Origin: an uncultured Eubacteriales bacterium
Lineage (GTDB): Bacteria > Bacillota_I > Bacilli_A > RF39 > UBA660
Direction of reading: 5' to 3'
Assembly (NCBI GenBank): GCA_905211265.1
Contig: CAJMAC010000001.1
Coordinates: 62,001 to 126,000 of the forward strand
Length of the DNA stretch: 64,000 nt
This document shows, piece after piece, positions 6,846-15,699 of the stretch. A program made the position numbers and the translations under genes. The notes beneath the pieces were generated by a model. It ran no database searches. It saw nothing but the letters and a program-made list of their open reading frames with translations, and was not told the origin of the DNA. How positions within the stretch are numbered: the first letter of the stretch is position 1; every line of letters starts with the position of its first letter.

Positions 6846-7662
6846 TAATATCTACCTCCCCATCATCATCAAATTCTTCATCTAATAATAATTCTTTTTT
6901 AGGTTTTAATTCCTCAATTAAAATCATTCTAGCATCATCTAATGATAAATTATAGTTAAGTACTCCACCAATAGCAATAGATATCTTGCCAGTTTCCTCA
7001 CTTATAACAAGAGCAATAGCATCAGATTCTTCACTTATACCAAGTGCTGCCCTATGTCTAGTGCCTAATCTTTTATTAATTCTAGAATTTACACTAATAG
7101 GAAATACTGCTCCTGCTGATGTAATTCTATTACCTTGAATTATAACACCACCATCATGTAAAGGATTTCTAGGAAAAAAGATACTTATAAGTAAATCAGA
7201 TGAAATATCTGCATATAATGGTTTACTTCTTGTTATATATTCATTTAAACTAACATCACGTTCAATAACAATTAATCCACCAATTCTAGATTTTCTCATA
7301 TAATCAGTTGCATTCATTATCTCATATACTAATTTTTCTCTTTCATCAAGAGATAATACTTTATGTCTACCTAATAATTGTTTTCTACCTAAATTCTCTA
7401 ACATAGTTCTAATTTCAGGTTGAAATATTATAATTAATGCAAGTGGTCCCCACATAATAACATACTCTAAAAATAATCCAATTGTTGTTAAATTTAAAGC
7501 ATCACTTAATACTTTAATTAAAAATATAATTAGAATTCCTTTGAATAAAAGAACCATTTTCATATTATTTTTAATATTTTTTAATATAAAATAGACAAAC
7601 ATCCATACTAAGGAAATATCTATTACTTTTTGTAATATTGTTAATACACTATTCAATGTCAT
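6835..7662 (-). CDS. cdaA: Diadenylate cyclase CdaA
   Basis: This protein has 275 residues and makes c-di-AMP from two ATP at the membrane. Three N-terminal membrane helices (about 12-30, 38-55, 60-82) lead into a DAC domain. The nucleotide motifs are LHDGGVIIQGNRI (170-182) and GTRHRAALG (200-208). The first is DGG where most CdaA proteins have DGA, a conservative change. An AAGGTAAGGTG site precedes the ATG, and TGA-TACAAT upstream resembles an extended -10. It is co-transcribed with cdaR. In Bacillota c-di-AMP controls potassium, osmolyte and wall homeostasis. Confidence 0.95.
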   Translation of the reverse strand: MTLNSVLTILQKVIDISLVWMFVYFILKNIKNNMKMVLLFKGILIIFLIKVLSDALNLTTIGLFLEYVIMWGPLALIIIFQPEIRTMLENLGRKQLLGRHKVLSLDEREKLVYEIMNATDYMRKSRIGGLIVIERDVSLNEYITRSKPLYADISSDLLISIFFPRNPLHDGGVIIQGNRITSAGAVFPISVNSRINKRLGTRHRAALGISEESDAIALVISEETGKISIAIGGVLNYNLSLDDARMILIEELKPKKELLLDEEFDDDGEVDINEK

Positions 7663-7728
7663 TTAAAATTACACCTTACCTTCTAATTAATTGTATCATA
7701 AAACAAGAAAAAAATCATCTATATTTTA

Positions 7729-7756
7729 GAAAAAAAGATTAGAATTTTATCTAATC
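7729..7756 (-). terminator. Intrinsic terminator of the VanY-like gene
   Basis: GATTAGA and TCTAATC pair around a six-base loop and are followed on the minus strand by a T-run of about eight. The TAG stop of the gene lies inside the stem. Confidence 0.8.
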
Positions 7757-8929
7757 CTCATATTTACTAGTAATTCCAAAGTATTCTTCCAAGGTGACCC
7801 AATCTCCATCATTATATAATTTTTTGGCTAAATCCTTACCTACATATCTTAAATGCCATGATTCATACATATATCCAGTAATGTCTTCTTTACCCTTAGG
7901 ATATCTTAAAATAAAGCCATATAAATAAGCATTATCATGTATCCATTTAGCTTCTGGTGTACTATCAAAAGCACTACCAGCATAATTAACATCAAAACAT
8001 AATCCAGTTTGATGTTCTGAAAATCCTGCCCTAGCAGAGTATGTATCTGCGGCATCCTTACCATCTCTATTTACATAACTATTATATAAATACTTTTGAG
8101 TATTATAACTTCTATAACCACTTACAATTCTTAAACTCATACCTAAACTAGATATATCACTTTTCATTTCATTAAAAGCACTCATTACATCTTTATTTAT
8201 ACAAGTAGTACAATTATCAGTAATATTTGAATTATATGAATCAGTAGGTTTATAATTTTCAGGTAAATAATATGTTTTATTAGCAATTAAAACTCCATCA
8301 ACATATGCTACACCATTTTTAATTTTTAAAGTATATCCCTTACTAGTTTTAATAGTTTTATCAGGCATCTTTTTATATTTAGGTTGCTCTACTACCAAAG
8401 TAAACTCTTTAACAGTTTCATTATTACTTGAATCAGTAGCAACATAACTTAACTTATATTCACCACCCTTAGTATTATCATAACTGCCTTCTACTTTAAC
8501 CTTAACATCATTATCATAATTATCACTAACAGTAACATAATCTAATAAATCAACTTCATCATTAGTATATATAGTTATCTTATCATCGCTGTTAATAATA
8601 GGCTTTTCATTATCTATAACATTAATATTAAATTTATAATTAACTTCCTTATTATTATTATTTATAATAACAACTTCCACTACTTTATTACCTATATTAC
8701 TTGTATCAATAACCAAATCATTATCTTTTAATTTTCCATTAGATATATCAGTAATAAAATCACTTACCTTAACATTAGAATTAACTAATACATCTAAATT
8801 ATCTTTTAACTTAACATCAACTTTATCTTTTTTTTTATTAATTAATATTATTATAAAACTAAATACAATAACTACAATTAATAATATAAAAAATAATAAT
8901 ACTTTTCTTTTTTTCTTTCTTCTTTTCAT
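7751..8929 (-). CDS. Membrane-anchored D,D-carboxypeptidase, VanY/M15B family, with Ig-like domains
   Basis: This protein has 392 residues. A Lys/Arg-rich N terminus and one membrane helix (10-30) act as anchor. One or two Ig-like DUF5011/HYR-type domains (about 40-182, DNEKPIINSDDKITIYTNDE, YVATDSSNNETV) follow. The C-terminal M15 domain (about 245-385) has SGYRSYNTQ, the zinc motif SEHQTGLCFD (H306, D313) and ESWHLRYVG (E356, H359). It should trim the terminal D-Ala of peptidoglycan stem peptides outside the membrane. Ig-like domains probably position it in the wall. It is monocistronic, between two terminators. Confidence 0.9.
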   Translation of the reverse strand: MKRRKKKRKVLLFFILLIVVIVFSFIIILINKKKDKVDVKLKDNLDVLVNSNVKVSDFITDISNGKLKDNDLVIDTSNIGNKVVEVVIINNNNKEVNYKFNINVIDNEKPIINSDDKITIYTNDEVDLLDYVTVSDNYDNDVKVKVEGSYDNTKGGEYKLSYVATDSSNNETVKEFTLVVEQPKYKKMPDKTIKTSKGYTLKIKNGVAYVDGVLIANKTYYLPENYKPTDSYNSNITDNCTTCINKDVMSAFNEMKSDISSLGMSLRIVSGYRSYNTQKYLYNSYVNRDGKDAADTYSARAGFSEHQTGLCFDVNYAGSAFDSTPEAKWIHDNAYLYGFILRYPKGKEDITGYMYESWHLRYVGKDLAKKLYNDGDWVTLEEYFGITSKYED

Positions 8930-8954
8930 ATAACCACCTTATATCCTTAATATA

Positions 8955-8983
8955 ATTATAAAACAATAAGCTTTAAAAGTAAA
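8955..8983 (-). promoter_or_regulatory. Promoter of the VanY-like gene
   Basis: TATAAT (8955-8960) lies 17 bp from TTTACT (8978-8983) on the minus strand. The -35 box overlaps the T-tract of the preceding terminator. Confidence 0.55.
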
Positions 8984-9012
8984 TAAAAAGAGTACTTTTT
9001 TCAAATACTCTT
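8981..9012 (-). terminator. Intrinsic terminator of the giant surface protein gene
   Basis: AAGAGTA and TACTCTT form a stem with an 11-base loop, followed by a T-rich tail on the minus strand. Confidence 0.75.
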
Positions 9013-9018
9013 AATATT

Positions 9019-12000
9019 TTATTTCATTTTTCTAATTAGTAAACCTATGATTGCTACTAGTAATAAACTTAATATATTTGTATTATTTGATTCAATCATA
9101 ATACCAGTTTTTGGAGGTAATTCTTTTAATTTATAAACATAAATTACTTCTTTATCTTCTAAAGCAAATTCTCCTTCAACTTCTCCAATTGTTTCAACTA
9201 AAATATAATTGTCAAATGTTTTTTCATTAGTAACATATGTTGTACCAACAAGTCCATTTAATGTAATGTCATCAATTAAATTTTCATAACTATTATCTTT
9301 AACAGTAACATATTTAACTACTACATTACCTTCATTAACTTTTGTAAATACTCCATTGTCACTATCTTTAGTTACTTCACCATATGTAAGATTAGATATT
9401 ACTCCATTATATACTTCATTTGTATCAATGCCAATATAATATAAACTTAATTCTTCGTTAAAATCAATAACTAATTTTTCAGTAACATTATATTTCTTAG
9501 TATATGTTAAAGTTAATGTTTCTTCATCATAAGTCCATACATTTTTATTAAATACTGATTTACTTAAATCTAACTTGTAAGGTAATTCATCTATAATAGT
9601 AATAGTAGCATCCCCAACATAGTCAGTAATTACTGCATTATATTTAATAGTATAATTAAATTCACTATTAATTCCTTCAACTTCATAATTACCTTCTTTA
9701 ATTAAATCTTCTTCAGAACCGCCAATATTCTTAGTATAAATATAGTATACTACTAATGTATTATTAGCAACATATTCACCACTTACACTAGCACCTTTAT
9801 TTTCTTTAAATGTATATCCATAGAAAGATTCTTTAACTGTACTATATTTAGTTCCAGCAAGTTCAGTAGTTTCAGATAATTCTTTTAATACTACATTATC
9901 AGTAGTTTTATAAATTACTTTTAAACTTCCCTTTTCTATTTCAGTTTCTTTTTCTGTTTCTTCACTTGGATTATTATTTCCATCTAAATCAATGATAGTT
10001 TTTGCTTTATTTACAATAGTATCTTTATCAATACCAATAAATATTAATTCTAAATTAAATTCTTCATTTATTTTATATTCTCCATCGATATAATCAGTAT
10101 CTTTAATATTATATTCTTTTGTACAAGTAATTGTATAATTACCATCATAAGAACACATATTATCTAATTTACTATTATTTTCATCTATTTTATATGGAAG
10201 TGTATCTACTACTTTTAATGTAGCTTTTCCAACATAATCTCTTACTATTGCACTACCTTTTAAAGTATAGTTAAATGTACCATTAATACTAGATACTTTA
10301 TCTGGTCCTTCTTTTACTGTTTCTATTTCAGTTATTTCACCATTATTTTTAGTATAAATATAGTTAACATATAATGTTTCTTTTCCTACATATTTACCTG
10401 CTTCATCTGCACCAGTAACACTCTTTAATGTATAACCAATAAATTCTAATTCATTAATTACATAATCAGTTCCTGCTAAACCAGTTGTAGTAATATTTTC
10501 ATGTAATTCTTCGCCAGTCTCTGTTTTGTAAGTAGCAATAACTGTACCATTAAAAATTACATCTTTAACTTCATCATTATCAGTTACATTGTTTGAGCCA
10601 TAAGTTAATTTAGATTGAACTTTATTTATAACTTCTGCTCCAACATTTGTATATCTTAATTTAATTTCAAAGTTTGCATTAATTGTATTATTATTTTCAG
10701 TAATATTATAAGTATCACTGCAAATAATAGTTTTACCATTAATATTACATCTGTTATCCATTGAAATAATTTCTGCATTATAAGGTAGAGTATCAATTAA
10801 TTCTAATGTAGCTTCTCCTACATAATCTTTAACTTTACCATTATAACTTAATACATAATTATATTCTGAATTAATATCAATTATTTGATTATTTTGAACC
10901 TTAGTTACTTTATTTTCAGTAACTTCACCATTATTCTTAGTATAAATATAGTATACTACTAATGTATTATTAGCAACATATTCACCACTTACACTAGCAC
11001 CTTTATTTTCTTTAAATGTATATCCATAGAAAGATTCTTTAACTGTACTATATTTAGTTCCAGCAAGTTCAGTAGTTTCAGATAATTCTTTTAATACTAC
11101 ATTATCAGTAGTTTTATAAATTACTTTTAAACTTCCCTTTTCTATTTCAGTTTCTTTTTCTGTTTCTTCACTTGGATTATTATTTCCATCTAAATCAATG
11201 ATAGTTTTTGCTTTATTTACAATAGTATCTTTATCAATACCAATAAATATTAATTCTAAATTAAATTCTTCATTTATTTTATATTCTCCATCGATATAAT
11301 CAGTATCTTTAATATTATATTCTTTTGTACAAGTAATTGTATAATTACCATCATAAGAACACATATTATCTAATTTACTATTATTTTCATCTATTTTATA
11401 TGGAAGTGTATCTACTACTTTTAATGTAGCTTTTCCAACATAATCTCTTACTATTGCACTACCTTTTAAAGTATAGTTAAATGTACCATTAATACTAGAT
11501 ACTTTATCTGGTCCTTCTTTTACTGTTTCTATTTCAGTTATTTCACCATTATTTTTAGTATAATAATATATAACAGTAGTATCATTAACACTATATTTAC
11601 CATTTTCATTACCGTTAACACTATCATAGTTATAACCAAATATTTCTTCAGCATTAGTACTATAATTTGTACCAACTTTATCAATACTTATTTTTTCATT
11701 TAATAATTCTTTATTTGTATCTTTTTCAAGATATTTAACTATTAATTTACCTTTAACTTCTACTAAAACTGTTGCTTCAGCAGTAACACCATTAGATAAA
11801 CTACTATTATTAACGCTAGTTATACCTATTACAGTGTTTGTTAAAGTATTGTCTTCTTTTGAAGATACTTCTTCAAAGTTTGTATATACTACTTGATATT
11901 TAATAGTTTTATTAACTATATATTCATCATAATATTTATCAGATGTAGTAGTAAATGTCCATGTAACAGTTTTAGAATCTTTATCATAAATACCAGTATT

Positions 12001-14277
12001 ACCATTATATGTTAAATTAGATTTACTTAAATCTATTTCATAAGGTAATGTATCTATAATTTTAGTTTCTATTACAGAACCTTTATTAACATTTTTAATT
12101 GTTGCTTTATAGTTAACTTCATAATTAACTACTTGATTAGAACTTGTAATCTTATTATTTAAAGTATCAGCAGTCTTAGTAATTTTTTCACTATTATTTA
12201 CTAAGTGTGTATTAACATAATATACATTAATAACATTATTATTTTTATCTACTTCAATTGTAATTTCATCTGGATTATAAGGTCTATTTGGATTTAAGAA
12301 GTAATCTCCTCTTCCTTTATTAATAAGTTCTTCAATAGATAAATTAAAATCTCTAGCATATAACTTATCACCATATAATGCTTCATTTGTTTTAGTAAAT
12401 GTATTATCATAAACATCATTAAAATAATAATTTACTGTATAAGCATATATATTTTTCTTATAGTATATTTTTATTACAATATTATTATCTGTTATAGTAT
12501 ATGTAGTATTATCACTCTTATCAGTATCTAAGATATATCCAGTTGGAATATTTTCTTCACTTAGATAATATTTAGTGGAATCAACAGTTGTATTATATGG
12601 AATATTACTTTCTAATTTACTATCAAATAAAATATTATCTTTGTAATATTCTACTCTATAACTAAATTTTTTAATTGTATATAACACATTTATTTCATTA
12701 TGAGTACCATCATTAGTAATAACAATACTTGTTTCTCCATTATTACCAAACTCAATTTTATTATATTCATAACCAGTAGGCATATATAAAGATTTATCTA
12801 CATTATTTTCAGTTATTTCAGTACCTTTAACTGCTTTATAAGTTTCACTACCTAAATAGTTACTATCATTTTTATTAGTAATTTCATCTTTATAATAATT
12901 TACTACATAATTATATTCAGTTTGTTTCCAATATACCTCTGGATCCTTAGTTGAAGATATTATTTTTGCTTCATTATTAGAATCAGTATAAACTAAATTA
13001 AAACCTTCATTAGTTTTATGCCATCCAGTTTCAGTATCAGGATTAATTTGAATATCAAATGATAAGATAGTAGTTTCATCTTCAGTAATTTCAGTTAAAA
13101 CATCACTAGTCATTACTTTACCATCTTTATCAACAACATTAAATTTACCTCCAACATTATCAGTAACTGTAGCATTAGTTCCTGCGCTTGATTTAGATAT
13201 AGTTTTTGCTAAATCTGCAAATATTGCTGCAACATCAGCATCACCTGCTAAAACTGAGTGTTTAACTTTTACTTCACCAGTTTCTTCATTTACTACATCT
13301 TCTGATGCAATTTCTCTTAATATTCTTTGAGCCTCTGCATCATTTGCAATATCATAACCAATAGAGAATATTTCAACACCAGCATTTTTTAAAGCAGTGG
13401 CTTTTTTACTAGCATATTCTTCACTCGAACCATCAGAATCTGAACTACCTTCACCTTGTGTCATACCATTTGCATCTGAATAATATGTTGGTCTTCCATC
13501 ACCAATTACAACAACATATTTTTTAGCGCCTTCTGGAAGTGGATTAGAATTATCAGTAAATAATCCTAATGCTTTGTTTAATCCTTCGCCTAGGTTAGTA
13601 CCACCATCAGCACTACCAAAATTAACATCAGAAAAATCAGCAGTAGCAAATCCTCTTTCAACACTAGCATCATTCCAAGCAGTATCTCTATAATAGCCTC
13701 CAAATAGTCCTGGTACCCATGTACCTTCTGAACCTGAAAATTGTACTAATGCAATATTAGCATATTTAGTTTCACCACTATTTAAACTTTTATTAAGTGA
13801 ACTAGCAAAATCTTTTGCACCTTTAACAGCATTGTCCCATTTCTTTACTTCAACATTTTCTTTTCTTATACATTTTCCCCATTGATTGTATTTAACACAA
13901 ACTTCTTTAGTATAATTCTCCATACTACCAGATTTATCAAATACTACTACGGCATAAATTGGATTTAATGAAGTATTTTCTTTATCCTTTCCTTTTATTT
14001 TAAATGTTACATTGTATTTACCTTCTGCAGCATTTAATGTAGTAACTGTCTTTGTTATCTGAACATCACCTTCATGTTCTAATGAACCTTCTGTTACAGT
14101 AACACTTCCAGTTTCACTTATTTTACCATCTAATCTGATTGCACCAACTGATGGTTCAGTTTCATTAGATAAAGTATCTGCAAAAACTTTAATTGGACTT
14201 GCTAAATCAGATATAATGATAGCAATAAGTAAGAAAATTTTAGCAAATTTATTGCTTACTTTTTTCATTTTTTTCAT
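9019..14277 (-). CDS. Giant LPXTG-like surface protein: vWA domain plus tandem DUF11-like/MucBP-like modules
   Basis: This protein has 1752 residues from the ATG behind GGGGGAAAGGAA; a TTG 33 bases upstream with its own AGGAG site could add 11 residues. A signal peptide ends near VFA-DT (about 33). The vWA domain (about 108-320) carries the metal-site motif DKSGSM (114-119). Downstream are tandem ~200-residue modules, each a beta-rich DUF11/isopeptide-like part (e.g. GKATLKVVDTLPY) plus a MucBP-like part ending YYYTKN or YIYTKN. Two modules are identical because of a 631-bp DNA repeat. The C terminus has LPPKTG, a hydrophobic helix and RKMK, a sortase signal. It is probably an adhesin or mucin binder. 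No sortase lies in the window. Confidence 0.88.
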   Translation of the reverse strand: MKKMKKVSNKFAKIFLLIAIIISDLASPIKVFADTLSNETEPSVGAIRLDGKISETGSVTVTEGSLEHEGDVQITKTVTTLNAAEGKYNVTFKIKGKDKENTSLNPIYAVVVFDKSGSMENYTKEVCVKYNQWGKCIRKENVEVKKWDNAVKGAKDFASSLNKSLNSGETKYANIALVQFSGSEGTWVPGLFGGYYRDTAWNDASVERGFATADFSDVNFGSADGGTNLGEGLNKALGLFTDNSNPLPEGAKKYVVVIGDGRPTYYSDANGMTQGEGSSDSDGSSEEYASKKATALKNAGVEIFSIGYDIANDAEAQRILREIASEDVVNEETGEVKVKHSVLAGDADVAAIFADLAKTISKSSAGTNATVTDNVGGKFNVVDKDGKVMTSDVLTEITEDETTILSFDIQINPDTETGWHKTNEGFNLVYTDSNNEAKIISSTKDPEVYWKQTEYNYVVNYYKDEITNKNDSNYLGSETYKAVKGTEITENNVDKSLYMPTGYEYNKIEFGNNGETSIVITNDGTHNEINVLYTIKKFSYRVEYYKDNILFDSKLESNIPYNTTVDSTKYYLSEENIPTGYILDTDKSDNTTYTITDNNIVIKIYYKKNIYAYTVNYYFNDVYDNTFTKTNEALYGDKLYARDFNLSIEELINKGRGDYFLNPNRPYNPDEITIEVDKNNNVINVYYVNTHLVNNSEKITKTADTLNNKITSSNQVVNYEVNYKATIKNVNKGSVIETKIIDTLPYEIDLSKSNLTYNGNTGIYDKDSKTVTWTFTTTSDKYYDEYIVNKTIKYQVVYTNFEEVSSKEDNTLTNTVIGITSVNNSSLSNGVTAEATVLVEVKGKLIVKYLEKDTNKELLNEKISIDKVGTNYSTNAEEIFGYNYDSVNGNENGKYSVNDTTVIYYYTKNNGEITEIETVKEGPDKVSSINGTFNYTLKGSAIVRDYVGKATLKVVDTLPYKIDENNSKLDNMCSYDGNYTITCTKEYNIKDTDYIDGEYKINEEFNLELIFIGIDKDTIVNKAKTIIDLDGNNNPSEETEKETEIEKGSLKVIYKTTDNVVLKELSETTELAGTKYSTVKESFYGYTFKENKGASVSGEYVANNTLVVYYIYTKNNGEVTENKVTKVQNNQIIDINSEYNYVLSYNGKVKDYVGEATLELIDTLPYNAEIISMDNRCNINGKTIICSDTYNITENNNTINANFEIKLRYTNVGAEVINKVQSKLTYGSNNVTDNDEVKDVIFNGTVIATYKTETGEELHENITTTGLAGTDYVINELEFIGYTLKSVTGADEAGKYVGKETLYVNYIYTKNNGEITEIETVKEGPDKVSSINGTFNYTLKGSAIVRDYVGKATLKVVDTLPYKIDENNSKLDNMCSYDGNYTITCTKEYNIKDTDYIDGEYKINEEFNLELIFIGIDKDTIVNKAKTIIDLDGNNNPSEETEKETEIEKGSLKVIYKTTDNVVLKELSETTELAGTKYSTVKESFYGYTFKENKGASVSGEYVANNTLVVYYIYTKNIGGSEEDLIKEGNYEVEGINSEFNYTIKYNAVITDYVGDATITIIDELPYKLDLSKSVFNKNVWTYDEETLTLTYTKKYNVTEKLVIDFNEELSLYYIGIDTNEVYNGVISNLTYGEVTKDSDNGVFTKVNEGNVVVKYVTVKDNSYENLIDDITLNGLVGTTYVTNEKTFDNYILVETIGEVEGEFALEDKEVIYVYKLKELPPKTGIMIESNNTNILSLLLVAIIGLLIRKMK
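9727..10357. repeat. 631-bp direct repeat inside the surface protein gene, copy 1
   Basis: I compared this by eye with the second copy 1206 bp away and found no mismatch over the full length. It encodes one DUF11-like plus MucBP-like module of about 210 residues. The period is 402 codons, so unequal recombination between copies would keep the reading frame. Confidence 0.9.
10933..11563. repeat. 631-bp direct repeat inside the surface protein gene, copy 2
   Basis: This is the partner of the copy at 9727. Between the two lies a diverged module of the same kind (VQNNQIIDINSEYNYVLSYN). Identity ends sharply on both sides at sequence encoding the Y-x-Y-T-K-N module boundary. Confidence 0.9.
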
Positions 14278-14335
14278 TTCCTTTCCCCCATTCCAAGCGA
14301 AAAAAGTCAAATACTCTCCTCACTGTTGACTTACT

Positions 14336-14363
14336 ATTATACATTAAATTATTCTTTTGTCAA
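14336..14363 (-). promoter_or_regulatory. Consensus promoter of the giant surface protein gene
   Basis: TTGACA (14358-14363) and TATAAT (14336-14341) on the minus strand are both perfect, with 16 bp between them. Transcription should start near 14329, giving about 52 bases before the preferred ATG. Confidence 0.85.
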
Positions 14364-14400
14364 GCACTTTATAGGAAAATCATACACTTGTATTATAAAA

Positions 14401-14436
14401 ATAAATAAAAAAATATTACTTAAAAAAGTAATATTT
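14401..14436 (-). terminator. Intrinsic terminator of the M23 peptidase gene
   Basis: A perfect 10-bp stem, AAATATTACT with AGTAATATTT around a six-base loop, leads into a T-rich tail on the minus strand. The stop codon lies in the stem. Confidence 0.8.
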
Positions 14437-15598
14437 ATCTATAAAAGAATTCTTTACTATCATAATAAACTACCGGAAATTTTAATATATTTCTTGCATC
14501 AATGGCATTATCATTAAATTCATCAGTAGATATATAATATCCTTCACTTACTCCAAAATGTAAATGTTCCCCTTTACTACATCTATCATAACCACCAAAT
14601 AATGTTGAGGTACTTTTTCCTCCCATTAAACCAATAATAGTATTTTCATCTACAACTTGTCCTAATTTAACTTTTATTTCAAGCAAATGCATATAAACAG
14701 TAGTATACTTTTTACCATTTACATTATGATAAATATAAATGGTATTACCTCCACATCTATATTTAGCAAGTAATGCCACTACTCCTTTTGAAGCAGCATA
14801 AACATTATCTCCTTCACTTCCACAGTCTAAATCTATTCCATAATGCCCGCCAAGTTCTTCATAATCACTTCTTACTTTATTACCAGTAAAATCGCTAGTA
14901 ACACATCCCTTTTCCAATGGATAATACCATAAAGAAGTTAAAGGAATATTTTCACATGAATTAATATCTTGATATAATCCACATCCAATACTTTTATAAT
15001 ATTTTATTTTTTCTTTTAGACTTAAAATATCTTCTTCAATACTAGCACCTTCAATATTATTATTATTTACTCTATAAATATTATATTTTTCTATATATAA
15101 TTTACGTTGTTTATCTAATTCATCATACTTATTAACTAATTCTTGTGTATCATTATTTAACTTATCAATTAATTCTAGTGTATCATTAATTAAATTACTA
15201 TTATATTCACTTAATTGATTAATAATACCATATTTATAAATAAATTCAGTAACAGTATTTGAGTCAAATATATATTCTAAATAAGCATTAGATAATCCTG
15301 ATAATTGTAAAAATTTTAAATATTCATTTGTTTCTAATTTCTTTTGTTCTAATAAATCTTGATAACTATTAATTAATTCTTCTTTTTCTTTAATTTTATT
15401 TTTAATATCATTTTTTATTATATCAATATCCATTATTTCATAAGTTAAATTAGATAATTCACTACTAGATAATTTATTACTATTTAAACTTTCTAAATAT
15501 CTTAATTTTTCTTCTAAATCATTAATAGTAACTCCATATACATTATTAGGTATAAATAAAATTAATAGTATTAATATTTTAAATAACTTCTTATACAT
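14435..15598 (-). CDS. Secreted coiled-coil M23 peptidase (LytM domain)
   Basis: This protein has 387 residues. A signal peptide (about 1-22) is followed by a long coiled coil (about 25-205, rich in Glu, Lys and Leu) and a C-terminal LytM domain (about 230-375). Zinc and catalytic motifs are GGHYGIDLD (HxxxD) and GEHLHFGVSEG (HxH). The layout resembles EnvC and other coiled-coil endopeptidase or activator proteins. It should cleave, or activate cleavage of, peptidoglycan peptides outside the membrane. It stands alone between the surface protein promoter and the metal efflux operon. Confidence 0.9.
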   Translation of the reverse strand: MYKKLFKILILLILFIPNNVYGVTINDLEEKLRYLESLNSNKLSSSELSNLTYEIMDIDIIKNDIKNKIKEKEELINSYQDLLEQKKLETNEYLKFLQLSGLSNAYLEYIFDSNTVTEFIYKYGIINQLSEYNSNLINDTLELIDKLNNDTQELVNKYDELDKQRKLYIEKYNIYRVNNNNIEGASIEEDILSLKEKIKYYKSIGCGLYQDINSCENIPLTSLWYYPLEKGCVTSDFTGNKVRSDYEELGGHYGIDLDCGSEGDNVYAASKGVVALLAKYRCGGNTIYIYHNVNGKKYTTVYMHLLEIKVKLGQVVDENTIIGLMGGKSTSTLFGGYDRCSKGEHLHFGVSEGYYISTDEFNDNAIDARNILKFPVVYYDSKEFFYR

Positions 15599-15671
15599 AA
15601 TTCCCCCATAATACCTTTTTATACCTTTTGTAATTAATATTTATTATAAAATAAATAGAATAAAAAGTCTA

Positions 15672-15699
15672 CAAAAAAAGTATCAAAAGATACTATTTT
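15672..15699 (-). terminator. Intrinsic terminator of the metal efflux operon
   Basis: AGTATC and GATACT pair around a four-base loop, flanked by A- and T-runs. On the minus strand it ends the ATPase transcript; the TAG stop is in the stem. Confidence 0.8.

Noticed and set aside
14326..14517. Plus-strand ORF between the surface protein and the M23 gene
   Set aside because: It covers the surface protein promoter and the M23 terminator and has no ribosome binding site.
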